From Acanthosepion lycidas (taxonomy: Eukaryota > Mollusca > Cephalopoda > Sepiida > Sepiidae), in NCBI GenBank assembly GCA_963932145.1, contig OZ010616.1, forward strand, positions 50,414,272-50,478,271: DNA of 64,000 nucleotides, given 5' to 3'. The notes beneath the pieces were generated by a model. The model ran no database searches, had not been told where the DNA came from, and saw nothing but the letters and a program-made list of their open reading frames with translations. Every line of letters begins with the position of its first letter. Position 1 is the stretch's first letter. A program made the translations under genes and the position numbers. Shown here one piece after another: positions 22,505 to 36,360 of this stretch.

Positions 22505-22545
22505 TTTTTAAATAAATAATTATATATATATATATATATATATTA
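22440..22545. repeat. (AT)n microsatellite with duplicated flank
   Basis: AAATTTTTTAAATAAATAAT followed by alternating TA occurs twice, at about 22436-22500 and 22501-22541. Confidence 0.93.
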
Positions 22546-23159
22546 TAACAAACAGAAAGAACAGTAAGATATATAATCCGGTGTTCTTATTAATTATTTC
22601 TATTTTTACAAAACAGTACTCAATGCAAATATACAAAGTATAAATATTATAAATTTACTAATTTAAAAATATTGTTCCATCGCTACACAGAAAGGACCAT
22701 GTTTCAAAAACAGAAACTAAAATCTTCAAATTTAATTGTAGAATTAAAGTCCCTAGTCCTATTTCATTTTCAAGCGAATTTTGGAATAACTTATTTTGAA
22801 ATTTACTGAGTTTTAAAAGCACATATATTCATAATATTAGTTTCTAAGGATACGGGGAAATTCAATCATTTTAATAAGGGGTGGTAGGGTATGCATTTTC
22901 ACTGACAACTGTTGTATCAAAATATGAGTTACTTTTGAAAAGTAATGGACTTGACTAGAATCCGAACTTGGTTCTCCGATTCCGCAATCCAAGCTGCTAT
23001 TTAGGAATATTATTTATAAATAAAAGATAACAGAAAATGGCAACATTGCTTACTTCCCTTGACTGATATCAGTCAGTTGTATGCTATGCGTGATACACGC
23101 GTAGGCGATCATGTATCTTTCGATAAATGACTGACGAGGGGGATTTTTTCCCGCAGTAG
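22546..23159. other. No recognisable gene; tRNA-like phrase
   Basis: GAATCCGAACTTGGTTCTCCGATTCC (22961 on) has a close relative at 23306-23330 (GGATTCAATCTCGGCTCTCCG). Possibly decayed tRNA-derived SINEs. Confidence 0.3.
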
Positions 23160-23345
23160 GTTGCCATTTCTTTTTGCGGTAGACCAGTTGCCATCCAAGG
23201 TTATAGAACCCAGTCTCCCCTGCTATTTACCGATAGTTGGGGGTGGGGGGAAAGAGGATTAATACATTTCCCAAGGGTATTAGCATGTAAGTAAATGTAA
23301 TGGATTCAATCTCGGCTCTCCGATTCCTCAAGCCGACCCGCTATC
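23160..23345. repeat. Dispersed repeat segment related to 4048-4140
   Basis: It shares AGACCAGTTGCCAT(C/T)CAAGG, TATAGAACCCAGTC, GC(T/C)ATTTACC and AAGAGGATT with 4048-4140. Confidence 0.5.
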
Positions 23346-25315
23346 CATTATTCCAATTTCCTTGTAAAAAAGTTAATTTAAGCCCATTTGTCATCGCGGT
23401 CCTTGGACTAGTATCTGCTTGTTATAATATTGTTCAATGGCTTCAGTGGCGTTGGAAATCTCTCGTGTTTTGCCTCAGAAATACCCAACTAAAAGTGACA
23501 CTCTAACGTTTTTGCAGCCTAAATTTAATTTTTCTTTTCAAAAACTTTCTATATGACAACGAGCGAGATAACTGAACTTGTCATGGTAACCCTCAATGCC
23601 AGGATATGCATTGACGACGTTCATAAGAACACATTAGTACAAGTGCAGGAGAAGATGGCATAAATACTGTACTTATCAAATATAGCTCAGGGTTTCTTTA
23701 TCTGCAGATAATTTAACGCGTTATAACTGAAAAATAGAAAAGAATTTTGCATAATTTTTTTTCAGGCTTAGTACGAGCAAATCCATTCACTTTTTTGTAA
23801 AAGTCGAGGAATCAAGCCTTTTCATGTTCATTAGAGTTAAACCCAATAACCTCTTATCGATTATGATAGATAATTTATTACTTTTATTTTGCTGAAACTT
23901 CTTTCGCACTTGCAACATTCACTAGTGTAATAAACAGCATTCGCAATGAAGTTCGGATAAGTGTTAACTCAGTGTAATCTAAAAAATAACCAGAATCCTT
24001 TAGTTTCCTTTTTCTATTCTTTATCGCCAATCCTCATTGCGGATTTGAGGCACATCTCTTGATCTCGTAAGGCAATTCTTCTAGTTCTATGTCACACATT
24101 TTTTTTTCATAAAAACTGCCTTCACTGGTCATATAAAGATTTTTTTCAGTTGCAGTTAAATTCCACAAAGTCAAAGACAAAGACAGACACACTAGGAGTA
24201 GATAAGCAACCAAAACGACAGTATTAAATTCGAAGGTTTAATGTTTCAAGGGGTATATGTATAAGTAGGTAAAAGGCTGGCAAATATAATTTATTTTTGA
24301 AGAGTGACCAAGGAACAAGTGAGATTTGTGGATTTGTGGCTTCTGGACTCCATCAATATCGGAAAGGACGGCTCCAATAAACGCGTGGCCCCTACGGTTG
24401 TTACTTCGCAAAAGAGGAAGACTTCAGGCTCGAATTTACCACGTGACCTCAAGAAAGAGTCCTGATTAGACAGTATTATCCAAGTCTCAGATTAATAACG
24501 GTTTCAAGTTCAAGGTTGAGCTTTGGATGGTAAAGGGTTAGCCGACTTTCATATTACTTTCAAATTCTTATACACTGGTCATTCAAATTCCCATTCTTCC
24601 CTGCATTCAAAATAGATTGTGAATTTTGAATGAATCCATGAGTTTAATTCCACTGGGATAGTTGTGAAAACTGATTGAAGACAAATCCCGGTTAATAAGA
24701 TAAACACAACCTGACGAAAACATTGTTCAGGTATTTGAACTTGATCATAGGACTCGTAATCAAGTAAACGTTTTTCTTTGACAAGTATGTGTCTCAAACC
24801 TTTCCTGAATGCCATTTTCTTCTGCAATTTAACGCGCTGTCGACATAGCAGAAGCATGATGATTTTCGTCGTTATCTTGAAGTAAACTGAAATTTGGATA
24901 CATAAGGTTGCTTGTTGGTACCCTATTTTAGATGAAGGTGCGTGTTCACATATGATAAGCAACGAAAAAGCCTACAAAAAATTGGGTTTCTTCTATGAGC
25001 AGAACCGTTTCGACTTTTTTTTTCATTTTTAAATAGAAACTGTATGAAACATAGTTCTCTTTTTACTTCTCTTTTTTCTTTATTATTCATTATTATTATT
25101 TTATTTGTTGTTTTTATTTCATTTTCCCACAAATCTCAGTAATAGCAATAACGCTTGTAACATCAGAAAACCATAATAACTGACTCTATTTGTTCACCTG
25201 GAACAAACCATGGTACCAAATTAGCATGCTAAGTAAAAGTACTAAGTAAAAAACAAATCCAGCATAAGTAATTAATACTTTAGTTGCTATTGCGCCGTCT
25301 GTCTATTCTAAAAAG
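23346..25315. other. No recognisable gene
   Basis: Minus-strand frames at 24579-24962 and 24923-25132 show no domain. No tandem or inverted repeats identified. Confidence 0.3.
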
Positions 25316-28300
25316 ACATTCTACTTGCTAAGAACATTTCTAATTTTTTCAAGGTAATAAATTAAGATAGTAATGACATGGATTCGCGATTCCCATCTTG
25401 TATCACACTTTTTTTTTTTGCTAAGAGCATTTCTAACTTTTTTAAGGTAATATATTAAAATGGTAACGACATTGGTTCGTGATTCGCATCTTGTATCACA
25501 CTTTTTTTTTTTTACTAAGAGTATTTCTAACTTTTTTAAGGTAATATATTGAAATGGTAACGATATTGATTCGTGATTCCCATCTTGTATCACACTTTTT
25601 CTTTGCTAAGAGCATATCTAACTTTTTTAAGGTAATATATTGAAATGGTAACGACATTAATTCGTGATTCCCATCTTGTATCACACTTTTTCTGCTAAGA
25701 GCATTTCTAACTTTTTCAAGGTAATTAATTAAAAAGGTAACGACATTGATTCGTGATTCCCATCTTGTATCACACTTTTTCTTTGCTAAGAGCATTTCTA
25801 ACTTTTTTAAGGTAATTAATTAAAAAGGTAACGACATTGGTTCGTGATTCCCATCTTGTATCACACTTTTTTTTTTAATCGCATTTTTAACTTCTTTAAA
25901 GTAATGAATTAAAATGGTAACGATATTGATTCGTGATTCCCATCTTGTATCACACTTTTTTTTTTGCTAAGAGCATTTCTAACTTTTTTAAGGTAATTAA
26001 TTAAAAAGGTAACGACATTGATTCGTGATTCCCATCTTGTATCACAATTTTTCTTTGCTAAGAGCATTTCTAACTTTTTTAAGGTAATATATTGAAATGG
26101 TAACGACATTAATTCGTGATTCCCATCTTGTATCACACTTTTTCTGCTAAGAGCATTTTTAACTTTTTTAAGGTAATTAATTAAAAAGGTAACGACATTG
26201 GTTCGTGATTCCCATCTTGTATCACACTTTTTTTTTCTAATCGCATTTCTACCTTCTTTAAAGTAATAAATTAAAATGGTAACGATATTGATTCGTGATT
26301 CCCATCTTGTATCACACTTTTTTTTTTGCTAAGAGCATTTCTAACTTTTTTAAGGTAATATATTGAAATGGTAACGACATTGATTCGTGATTCGCATCTT
26401 GTATCAGACTTTTTTTTTTTACTAAGAGTATTTCTAACTTTTTTAAGGTAATATATTGAAATGGTAACGATATTGATTCGTGATTCCCATCTTGTATTAC
26501 ACTTTTTCTTTGCTAAGAGCATTTCTAACTTTTTAAAGGTAATATATTGAAATGGTAACGACATTAATTCGTGATTCCCATCTTGTATCACACTTTTTCT
26601 GCTAAGAGCATTTCTAACTTTTTTAAGGTAATTAATTAAAAAGGTAACGACATTGATTCGTGATTCCCATCTTGTATCACACTTTTTTTTTCTAATCGCA
26701 TTTCTAACTTCTTTAAAGTAATAAATTAAAATGGTAACGACATTAATTCGTGATTCCCATCTTGTATCACACTTTTTCTGCTAAGAGCATTTCTAACTTT
26801 TTTAAGGTAATTAATTAAAAAGGTAACGACATTGATTCGTGATTCCCATCTTGTATCACTTCTTTTTCTTTGCTAAGAGCATTTCTAACTTTTTTAAGGT
26901 AATATATTGAAATGGTAACGACATTAATTCGTGATTCCCATCTTGTATCAGACTTTTTCTGCTAAGAGCATTTCTAACTTTTTTAAGGTAATTAATTAAA
27001 AAGGTAACGACATTGGTTCATGATTCCCATCTTGTATCACACTTTTTTTTTCTAATCGCATTTTTACCTTCTTTAAAGTAATAAATTAAAATGGTAACGA
27101 TATTGATTCGTGATTCCCATCTTGTATCACACTTTTTTTTTGCTAAGAGCATTTCTAACTTTTTTAAGGTAATATATTGAAATGGTAACGACATTGGTTC
27201 GTGATTCGCATCTTGTATCACACATTTTTTTTTTACTAAGAGTATTTCTAACTTTTTTAAGGTAATATATTGAAATGGTAACGATATTGATTCGTGATTC
27301 CCATCTTGTATCACACTTTTTCTTTGCTAAGAGCATTTCTAACTTTTTTAAGGTAATATATTGAAATGGTAACGACATTAATTCGTGATTCCCATCTTGT
27401 ATCACACTTTTTCTGCTAAGAGCATTTCTAACTTTTTTAAGGTAATTAATTAAAAAGGTAACGACATTGGTTCGTGATTCGCATCTTGTATCACACTTTT
27501 TTTTTCTAATCGCATTTTTTAACTTCTTTAAAGTAATAAATTAAAATGGAAACGATATTGATTCGTGATTCCCATCTTGTATCACACTTTTTTTTTTGCT
27601 AAGAGCATTTCTAACTTTTTTAAGGTAATATATTGAAATGGTAACGACATTGGTTCATGATTCGCATCTTGTATCACACTTTTTTTTTTTTCACTAAGAG
27701 TATTTCTAACTTTTTTAAGGTAATATATTGAAATGGTAACGATATTAATTCGTGATTCCCATCTTGTATCACACTTTTTCTTTGCTAAGAGCATTTCTAA
27801 CTTTTTTAAGGTAATATATTGAAATGGTAACGACATTGATTCGTGATTCCCATCATGTATCACACTTTTCCTTTGTAAGAGCATTTCTAACTTTTTTAAG
27901 GTAATATATTGAAATGGTAACGACATTGGTTCCTGATTCGCATCTTGTATCACACTTTTTCTTTGCTAAGAGCATTTCTAACTTTTTTAAGGTAATATAT
28001 TGAAATGGTAACGACATTAATTCGTGATTCCCATCTTGTATCACACTTTTTCTGCTAAGAGCATTTCTAACTTTTTTAAGGTAATTAATTAAAAAGGTAA
28101 CGACATTGGTTCGTGATTCCCATCTTGTATCACACTTTTTTTTTCTAATCGCATTTCTACCTTCTTTAAAGTAATAAATTAAAATGGTAACGATATTGAT
28201 TCGTGATTCCCATCTTGTATCACACTTTCTCTTTGCTAAGAGCATTTCTAACTTTTTTAAGGTAATTAATTAAAAAGGTAACGACATTGATTCGTGATTC

Positions 28301-28940
28301 CCATCTTGTATCACACTTTTTCTTTGCTAAGAGCATTTCTAACATTTTAAGGTAATATATTGAAATGGTGACGACATTAATTCGTGATTCCCATCTTGTA
28401 TCACACTTTTTCTGCTAAGAGCATTTCTAACTTTTTTAAGGTAATTAATTAAAAAGGTAACGACATTGGTTCGTGATTCCCATCTTGTATCACACTTTTT
28501 TTTTCTAATCGCATTTTTTAACTTCTTTAAAGTAATAAATTAAAATGGTAACGATATTAATTCGTGATTCCCATCTTGTATCACACTTTTTCTTTGCTAA
28601 GAGCATTTCTAACTTTTTTAAGGTAATATATTGAAATGATAACGACATTGATTCGTGATTCCCATCTTGTATCACACTTTTCCTTTGCTAAGAGCATTTC
28701 TAACTTTTTTAAGGTAATATATTGAAATGGTGACGACATTAATTCGTGATTCCCATCTTGTATCACACTTTTTCTGCTAAGAGCATTTCTAACTTTTTTA
28801 AGGTAATTAATTAAAAAGGTAAAGACATTGGTTCGTGATTCCCATCTTGTATCACACTTTTTTTTCTAATCGCATTTCTACCTTCTTTAAAGTAATAAAT
28901 TAAAATGGTAACGCTATTGATTCGTGATTCCCATCTTGTA

Positions 28941-29691
28941 TCACACTTTTTTTTTGCTAAGAGCATTTCTAACTTTTTTAAGGTAATATATTGAAATGGT
29001 AACGACATTGGTTCGTGATTCGCATCTTGTATCACACTTTTTTTTTTTTACTAAGAGTATTTGAAACTTTTTTAATGTAATATATTGAAATGGTAACGAT
29101 ATTGATTCGTGATTCCCATCTTGTATCACACTTTTTCTGCTAAGAGCATTTCTAACTTTTTTAAGGTAATTAATTAAAAAGGTAGCGACATTGATTCGTG
29201 ATTCCCATCTTGTATCACACTTTTTTTTTCTAATCGCATTTCTAACTTCTTTAAAGTAATAAATTAAAATGGTAACGATATTGATTCGTGATTCCCATCT
29301 TGTATCACACTTTCTCTTTGCTAAGAGCATTTCTAACTTTTTTAAGGTAATTAATTAAAAAGGTAACGACATTGATTCGTGATTCCCATCTTGTATCACA
29401 CTTTTTCTTTGCTAAGAGCATTTCTAACTTTTTTAAGGTAATATATTGAAATGGTAACGACATTAATTCGTGATTCCCATCTTGTATCACACTTTTTCTG
29501 CTAAGAGCATTTCTAACTTTTTTAAGGTAATTAATTAAAAAGGTAGCGACATTGATTCGTGATTCCCATCTTGTATCACACTTTTTTTTTCTAATCGCAT
29601 TTCTAACTTCTTTAAAGTAATAAATTAAAATGGTAACGATATTGATTCGTGATTCCCATCTTGTATCACACTTTCTCTTTGCTAAGAGCAT
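28941..29691. repeat. Higher-order repeat: about 362-bp four-mer, two copies
   Basis: The monomer order and many variants between about 28941 and 29330 repeat between about 29305 and 29691, an offset of 361-364 bp. It is a separate, smaller register from the 540-bp one. Confidence 0.7.
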
Positions 29692-31846
29692 TTCTAACTT
29701 TTTTAAGGTAATTAATTAAAAAGGTAACGACATTGATTCGTGATTCCCATCTTGTATCACACTTTTTCTTTGCTAAGAGCATTTCTAACTTTTTTAAGGT
29801 AATATATTGAAATGGTAACGACATTAATTCGTGATTCCCATCTTGTATCACACTTTTTCTGCTAAGACCATTTCTAACTTTTTAAAGGTAATATATTGAA
29901 ATGGTAACGACATTAATTCGTGATTCCCATCTTGTATCACACTTTTTTTTTGCTAAGAGCATTTCTAACTTTTTTAAGGTAATATATTGAAATGGTAACG
30001 ACATTGGTTCGTGATTCGCATCTTGTATCACACTTTTTTTTTTTTACTAAGAGTATTTCTAACTTTTTTAAGGTAATATATTGAAATGGTAACGATATTG
30101 ATTCGTTATTCCCATCTTGTATCACACTTTTTCTTTGCTAAGAGCATTTCTAACTTTTTAAAGGTAATATATTGAAATGGTAACGACATTAATTCGTGAT
30201 TCCCATCTTGTATCACACTTTTTTTTCTAATCGCATTTCTAACTTCTTTAAAGTAATAAATTAAAATGGTAACGATATTGATTCGTGATTCCCATCTTGT
30301 ATCACACTTTGTCTTTGCTAAGAGCATTTCTAACTTTTTTAAGGTAATTAATTAAAAAGGTAACGACATTGATTCGTGATTCCCATCTTGTATCACACTT
30401 TTTCTTTGCTAAGAGCATTTCTAACTTTTTTAAGGTAATATATTGAAATGGTGACGACATTAATTCGTGATTCCCATCTTGTATCACACTTTTTCTGCTA
30501 AGAGCATTTCTAACTTTTTTAAGGTAATTAATTAAAAAGGTAACGACATTGGTTCGTGATTCCCATCTTGTATCACACTTTTTTTTTTGCTAAGAGCATT
30601 TCTAACTTCTTTAAAGTAATAAATTAAAATGGTAACGATATTGATTCGTGATTCGTGTTTCTTTGCTAAGAGCATTTCTAACTTTTTTAAGGTAATTAAT
30701 TAAAAAGGTAACGACATTGATTCGTGATTCCCATCTTGTATCCCACTTTTTCTTTGCTAAGAGCATTTCTAACTTTTTTAAGGTAATATATTGAAATGGT
30801 GACGACATTAATTCGTGATTCCCTTCTTGTATCACACTTTTTCTGCTAAGAGCATTTCTAACTTTTTTAAGGTAATTAATTAAAAAGGTAACGACATTGA
30901 TTCGTGATTCCCATCATGTATCACACTTTTTCTTTGCTAAGAGCATTTCTAACTTTTTTAAGGTAATATATTGAAATGGTGACGACATTAATTCGTGATT
31001 CCCATCTTGTATCACACTTTTTCTGCTAAGAGCATTTCTAACTTTTTTAAGGTAATTAATTAAAAAGGTAACGACATTGGTTCATGATTCCCATCTTGTA
31101 TCACACTTTTTTTTTCTAATCGCATTTCTACCTTCTTTAAAGTAATAAATTAAAATGGTAACGATATTGATTCGTGATTCCCATCTTGTATCACACTTTT
31201 TTTTTGCTAAGAGCATTTCTAACTTTTTTAAGGTAATATATTGAAATGGTAACGACATTGGTTCGTGATTCGCATCTTGTATCACACTTTTTTTTTTTTT
31301 ACTAAGAGTATTTCAAACTTTTTTAATGTAATATATTGAAATGGTAACGATATTGATTCGTGATTCCCATCTTGTATCACACTTTTTCTTTGCTAAGAGC
31401 ATTTCTAACTTTTTTAAGGTAATTAATTAAAAAGGTAACGACATTGATTCGTGATTCCCATCTTGTATCACACTTTTTCTTTGCTAAGAGCATTTCTAAC
31501 TTTTTTAAGGTAATATATTGAAATGGTAACGACATTAATTCGTGATTCCCATCTTGTATCACACTTTTTCTGCTAAGAGCATTTCTAACTTTTTTAAGGT
31601 AATTAATTAAAAAGGTAACGACATTGGTTCGTGATTCCCATCTTGTATCACACTTTTTTTTTTGCTAAGAGCATTTCTAACTTCTTTAAAGTAATAAATT
31701 AAAATGGTAACGATATTGATTCGTGATTCGTGTTTCTTTGCTAAGAGCATTTCTAACTTTTTTAAGGTAATTAATTAAAAAGGTAACGACATTGATTCGT
31801 GATTCCCATCTTGTATCACACTTTTTCTTTGCTAAGAGCATTTCTA

Positions 31847-34005
31847 ACATTTTAAGGTAATATATTGAAATGGTGACGACATTAATTCGTGATTTCCATC
31901 TTGTATCACACTTTTTCTCCTAAGAGCATTTCTAACTTTTTTAAGGTAATTAATTAAAAAGGTAACGACATTGATTCGTGATTCCCATCTTGTATCACAC
32001 TTTTTCTTTGCTAAGAGCATTTCTAACTTTTTTAACGTAATATATTGAAATGGTAACGACATTAATTCGTGATTCCCATCTTGTATCACACTTTTTCTGC
32101 TAAGAGCATTTCTAACTTTTTTAAGGTAATTAATTAAAAAGGTAGCGACATTGATTCGTGATTCCCATCTTGTATCACACTTTTTTTTTCTAATCGCATT
32201 TCTAACTTCTTTAAAGTAATAAATTAAAATGGTAACGATATTGATTCGTGATTCCCATCTTGTATCACAGTTTCTCTTTGCTAAGAGCATTTCTAACTTT
32301 TTTAAGGTAATTAATTAAAAAGGTAACGACATTGATTCGTGATTCCCATCTTGTATCACACTTTTTCTTTGCTAAGAGCATTTCTAACATTTTAAGGTAA
32401 TATTTTGAAATGGTGACGACATTAATTCGTGATTCCCATCTTGTATCACACTTTTTCTCCTAAGAGCATTTCTAACTTTTTAAGGTAATTAATTAAAAAG
32501 GTAACGACATTGATTCGTGATTCCCATCTTGTATCACACTTTTTCTTTGCTAAGAGCATTTCTAACTTTTTTAAGGTAATATATTGAAATGGTAACGACA
32601 TTAATTCGTGATTCCCATCTTGTATCACACTTTTTCTGCTAAGACCATTTCTAACTTTTTTAAGGTAATTAATTAAAAAGGTAGCGACATTGATTCGTGA
32701 TTCCCATCTTGTATCACACTTTTTTTTTCTAATCGCATTTCTAACTTCTTTAAAGTAATAAATTAAAATGGTAACGATATTGATTCGTGATTCCCATCTT
32801 GTATCACACTTTCTCTTTGCTAAGAGCATTTCTAACTTTTTTAAGGTAATTAATTAAAAAGGTAACGACATTGATTCGTGATTCCCATCTTGTATCACAC
32901 TTTTTCTTTGCTAAGAGCATTTCTAACATTTTAAGGTAATATATTGAAATGGTGACGACATTAATTCGTGATTCCCATCTTGTATCACACTTTTTCTCCT
33001 AAGAGCATTTCTAACTTTTTTAAGGTAATTAATTAAAAAGGTAACGACATTGATTCGTGATTCCCATCTTGTATCACACTTTTTCTTTGCTAAGAGCATT
33101 TCTAACTTTTTTAAGGTAATATATTGAAATGGTAACGACATTAATTCGTGATTCCCATCTTGTCTCACACTTTTTCTGCTAAGAGCATTTCTAACTTTTT
33201 TAAGGTAATTAATTAAAAAGGTAGCGACATTGATTCGTGATTCCCATCTTGTATCACACTTTTTTTTTCTAATCGCATTTCTAACTTCTTTAAAGTAATA
33301 AATTAAAATGGTAACGATATTGATTCGTGATTCCCATCTTGTATCACAGTTTCTCTTTGCTAAGAGCATTTCTAACTTTTTTAAGGTAATTAATTAAAAA
33401 GGTAACGACATTGATTCGTGATTCCCATCTTGTATCACACTTTTTCTTTGCTAAGAGCATTTCTAACATTTTAAGGTAATATATTGAAATGGTGACGACA
33501 TTAATTCGTGATTCCCATCTTGTATCACACTTTTTCTCCTAAGAGCATTTCTAACTTTTTAAGGTAATTAATTAAAAAGGTAACGACATTGATTCGTGAT
33601 TCCCATCTTGTATCACACTTTTTCTTTGCTAAGAGCATTTCTAACTTTTTTAAGGTAATATATTGAAATGGTAACGACATTAATTCGTGATTCCCATCTT
33701 GTATCACACTTTTTCTGCTAAGAGCATTTCTAACTTTTTTAAGGTAATTAATTAAAAAGGTAACGACATTGGTTCGTGATTCCCATCTTGTATCACACTT
33801 TTTTTTTCTAATCGCATTTCTACCTTCTTTAAAGTAATAAATTAAAATGGTAACGATATTGATTCGTGATTCCCATCTTGTATCACACTTTCTCTTTGCT
33901 AAGAGCATTTCTAACTTTTTTAAGGTAATTAATTAAAAAGGTAACGACATTGATTCGTGATTCCCATCTTGTATCACACTTTTTCTTTGCTAAGAGCATT
34001 TCTAA
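31847..34005. repeat. Higher-order repeat: 540-bp six-mer, paired into 1079-bp twelve-mer
   Basis: The rare variant CTAACATTTTAAGG occurs at 31847, 32387, 32926, 33466 and 34005, i.e. every 539-540 bp. A second variant, ATCACAGTTTCTC, occurs near 32267 and 33346 (1079 apart), while the intervening six-mers have ATCACACTTTCTC. So alternate six-mers differ and the twelve-mer is the largest repeated unit seen. Confidence 0.9.
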
Positions 34006-35752
34006 CATTTTAAGGTAATATATTGAAATGGTGACGACATTAATTCGTGATTCCCATCTTGTATCACACTTTTTCTGCTAAGAGCATTTCTAACTTTTTT
34101 AAGGTAATTAATTAAAAAGGTAACGACATTGATTCGTGATTCCCATCTTGTATCACACTTTTTCTTTGCTAAGAGCATTTCTAACTTTTTTAAGGTAATA
34201 TATTGAAATGGTAACGATATTAATTGGTGATTCCCATCTTGTATCACACTTTTTCTGCTAAGAGCATTTCTAACTTTTTTAAGGTAATTAATTAAAAAGG
34301 TAACGACATTGGTTCGTGATTCCCATCTTGTATCACACTTCTTTTTTCTAATCGCATTTCTAACTTCTTTAAAGTAATAAATTAAAATGGTAACGATATT
34401 GATTCGTGATTCCCATCTTGTATCACACTTTTTTTTTGCTAAGAGCATTTCTAACTTTTTTAAGGTAATATATTGAAATGGTGACGACATTAATTCGTGA
34501 TTCCCATCTTGTATCACACTTTTTCTGCTAAGAGCATTTGTAACATTTTTAAGGTAATTAATTAAAAAGGTAACGACATTGATTCGTGATTCCCATCTTG
34601 TATCACACTTTTTCTTTGCTAAGAGCATTTCTAACTTTTTTAAGGTAATATATTGAAATGGTGACGACATTAATTCGTGATTCCCATCTTGTATCACACT
34701 TTTTCTGCTAAGAGCATTTCTAACTTTTTTAAGGTAATATATTGAAATGGTAACGACATTGATTCGTGATTCCCATCTTGTATCACACTTTTTTCTGCTA
34801 AGAGCATTTCTAGCTTCTTTAAGGTAATTAATTAAAAAGGTAACGACATTGGTTCGTGATTCGCATCTTGTATCACACTGTTTTTTTTTTTTACTAAGAC
34901 TATTTCTAACTTTTTTAAGGTAATATATTGAAATGGTAACGACATTAATTCGTGATTCCCATCTTGTATCACACTTTTTCTGCTAAGAGCATTTCTAACT
35001 TTTTTAAGGTAATTAATTAAAAAGGTAACGACATTGATTCGTGATTCCCATCTTGTATCACACTTTTTCTTTGCTAAGAGCATTTCTAACTTTTTTAAGG
35101 TAATATATTGAAATGGTAAAGACATTGGTTCGTGATTCCCATCTTGTATCACACTTTTTTTTTCTAATCGCATTTCTAACTTCTTTAAAGTAATAAATTA
35201 AAATAGTAACGACATTGATTAGTGATTTCCATCTTATATCACACTATTTTTTTTTTTTGCTAAGAGCATTTCTAGCTTCTTTAAGGTAATTAATTAAAAT
35301 GGTAACGACATTGGTTCGGATTCGTATCTTGTATCACACATTTTTCTGCTAAGAGCATTTCTAACTTTTTTAAGGTAATATATTGAAATGGTAACGACAT
35401 TGATTCGTGATTCCCATCTTGTATCACACTTTTTTCTGCTAAGAGCATTTCTAGCTTCTTTAAGGTAATAAATTAAAATAGTAACGACATTGATTCGTGA
35501 TACCGATCTTGTATCACACTTTTTTTTTGCTAAGAGCATTTCTAACTTTTTTAAGGTAATTAATGAAAATGGTAACGACATTGATTCGTGATTCCGATCT
35601 TGCATCACACTTTTTTTTTTGCTAAGAGCATTTCTAACTTTTTTCAGGTAATATACTGAAATGTTAACGACATTGATTCTTGATTCCCATCTTGTATCAC
35701 ACTTTTTTTTGCAAAGAGTATTTCTAACTTTTTTTAAGGAGGTAACTTAAAG

Positions 35753-36228
35753 CAGTAGTTCCCGAACTATTTTTATCTTGGCCGCATTTTCAGAATGAAA
35801 ATTTGCTCGGGCCCCACACAATTTTGTGATAAAAAGTACATTTGAAATTATAAAAACAGAGAGAGAGAGAGAGAGAGGGGGGGGAGACAGGGCGAGGAAG
35901 AGGGAGAGGGGAAGAGCTAAAGGGAAATAACCGTTAACTTGAATCATTATCATTGATAACCCTCTCCTTCAATTTGCAGACCTTAGGTACTATATTCTTA
36001 ATACTTGATATTATGCAAAATATCACAATGATAAAATCGGTCAATAATTATTTATAAGTATTTATACTGGGACTCTTGAATGCAATTTATATTTTAAATT
36101 TTGAAATTATATTTACCTTTGGCATATAAATTTTTGAAACTGTTTCTAAATTTTTTAATCATTCCGCCTCACCTGCAATCCTTTTCTGACGCACGTATAA
36201 GGCTCGCCTCACCGTTTGGGAAAAACTC
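35753..36228. mobile_element. hAT-type MITE inserted at the satellite edge
   Basis: It starts CAGTAGTTCCCGAAC and ends GTTTGGGAAAAACTC, imperfect inverted ends of hAT type. Flanks ACTTAAAG and GTTTAAAG may be an 8-bp target duplication with two changes. The interior (GGCCGCATTTTC, AAAATTTGCTCG, TTATCATTGATAAC, ATTATTTATAA) recurs in the element at 41480-41930. A (GA)n/(G)n run lies at about 35860-35885. No transposase. Confidence 0.75.
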
Positions 36229-36236
36229 GTTTAAAG

Positions 36237-36360
36237 TGATAAGAACAATGAGTGCCGATTACCATTTTGCATGACACAGTTTTTTGCTAAGAGCATTTCT
36301 AACGTTTTTAAGATGATAATTTATTGGTTCACAATTCCCATCTTTACTGTTCTTTTCTTT
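36237..36360. repeat. Degenerate satellite monomers beyond the MITE
   Basis: GCTAAGAGCATTTCTAACG, then GGTTCACAATTCCCATCTT and a T run are recognisable, more diverged than inside the array. The array edge therefore continues past the MITE. Confidence 0.8.

Larger units (their letters stand above)
25316..35742. repeat. Satellite array, unit about 90 bp, roughly 115 copies, with higher-order periods
   Basis: The unit contains GCTAAGAGCATTTCTAACTT, AAGGTAAT, GGTAACGACATTGATTCGTG, then CCCATCTTGTATCACAC and a T run. Successive CATCTTGTATC sites near 25394, 25487, 25581, 25672 and 25761 give 89-94 bp; the T run makes most of the length change. At least three monomer classes occur: one with AATTAATTAAAAAGG, one with AATATATTGAAATGG, and one with CTAATCGCATTT plus AAATTAAAATGG. 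They follow one another in a fixed order over long stretches. Minus-strand open frames of up to 231 codons cross the array; they are made of repeated monomers in changing frames and are not genes. Confidence 0.98.

Noticed and set aside
22457-22541. Inverted-repeat element
   Set aside because: The symmetry is that of the AT microsatellite; the flank is a direct duplication.
34002-34697. Long minus-strand open frame (231 codons) and about 20 similar ones across 25.3-35.6 kb
   Set aside because: They are satellite monomers read in successive frames; the repeated peptide changes frame with each unit and no start, promoter or domain supports a gene.
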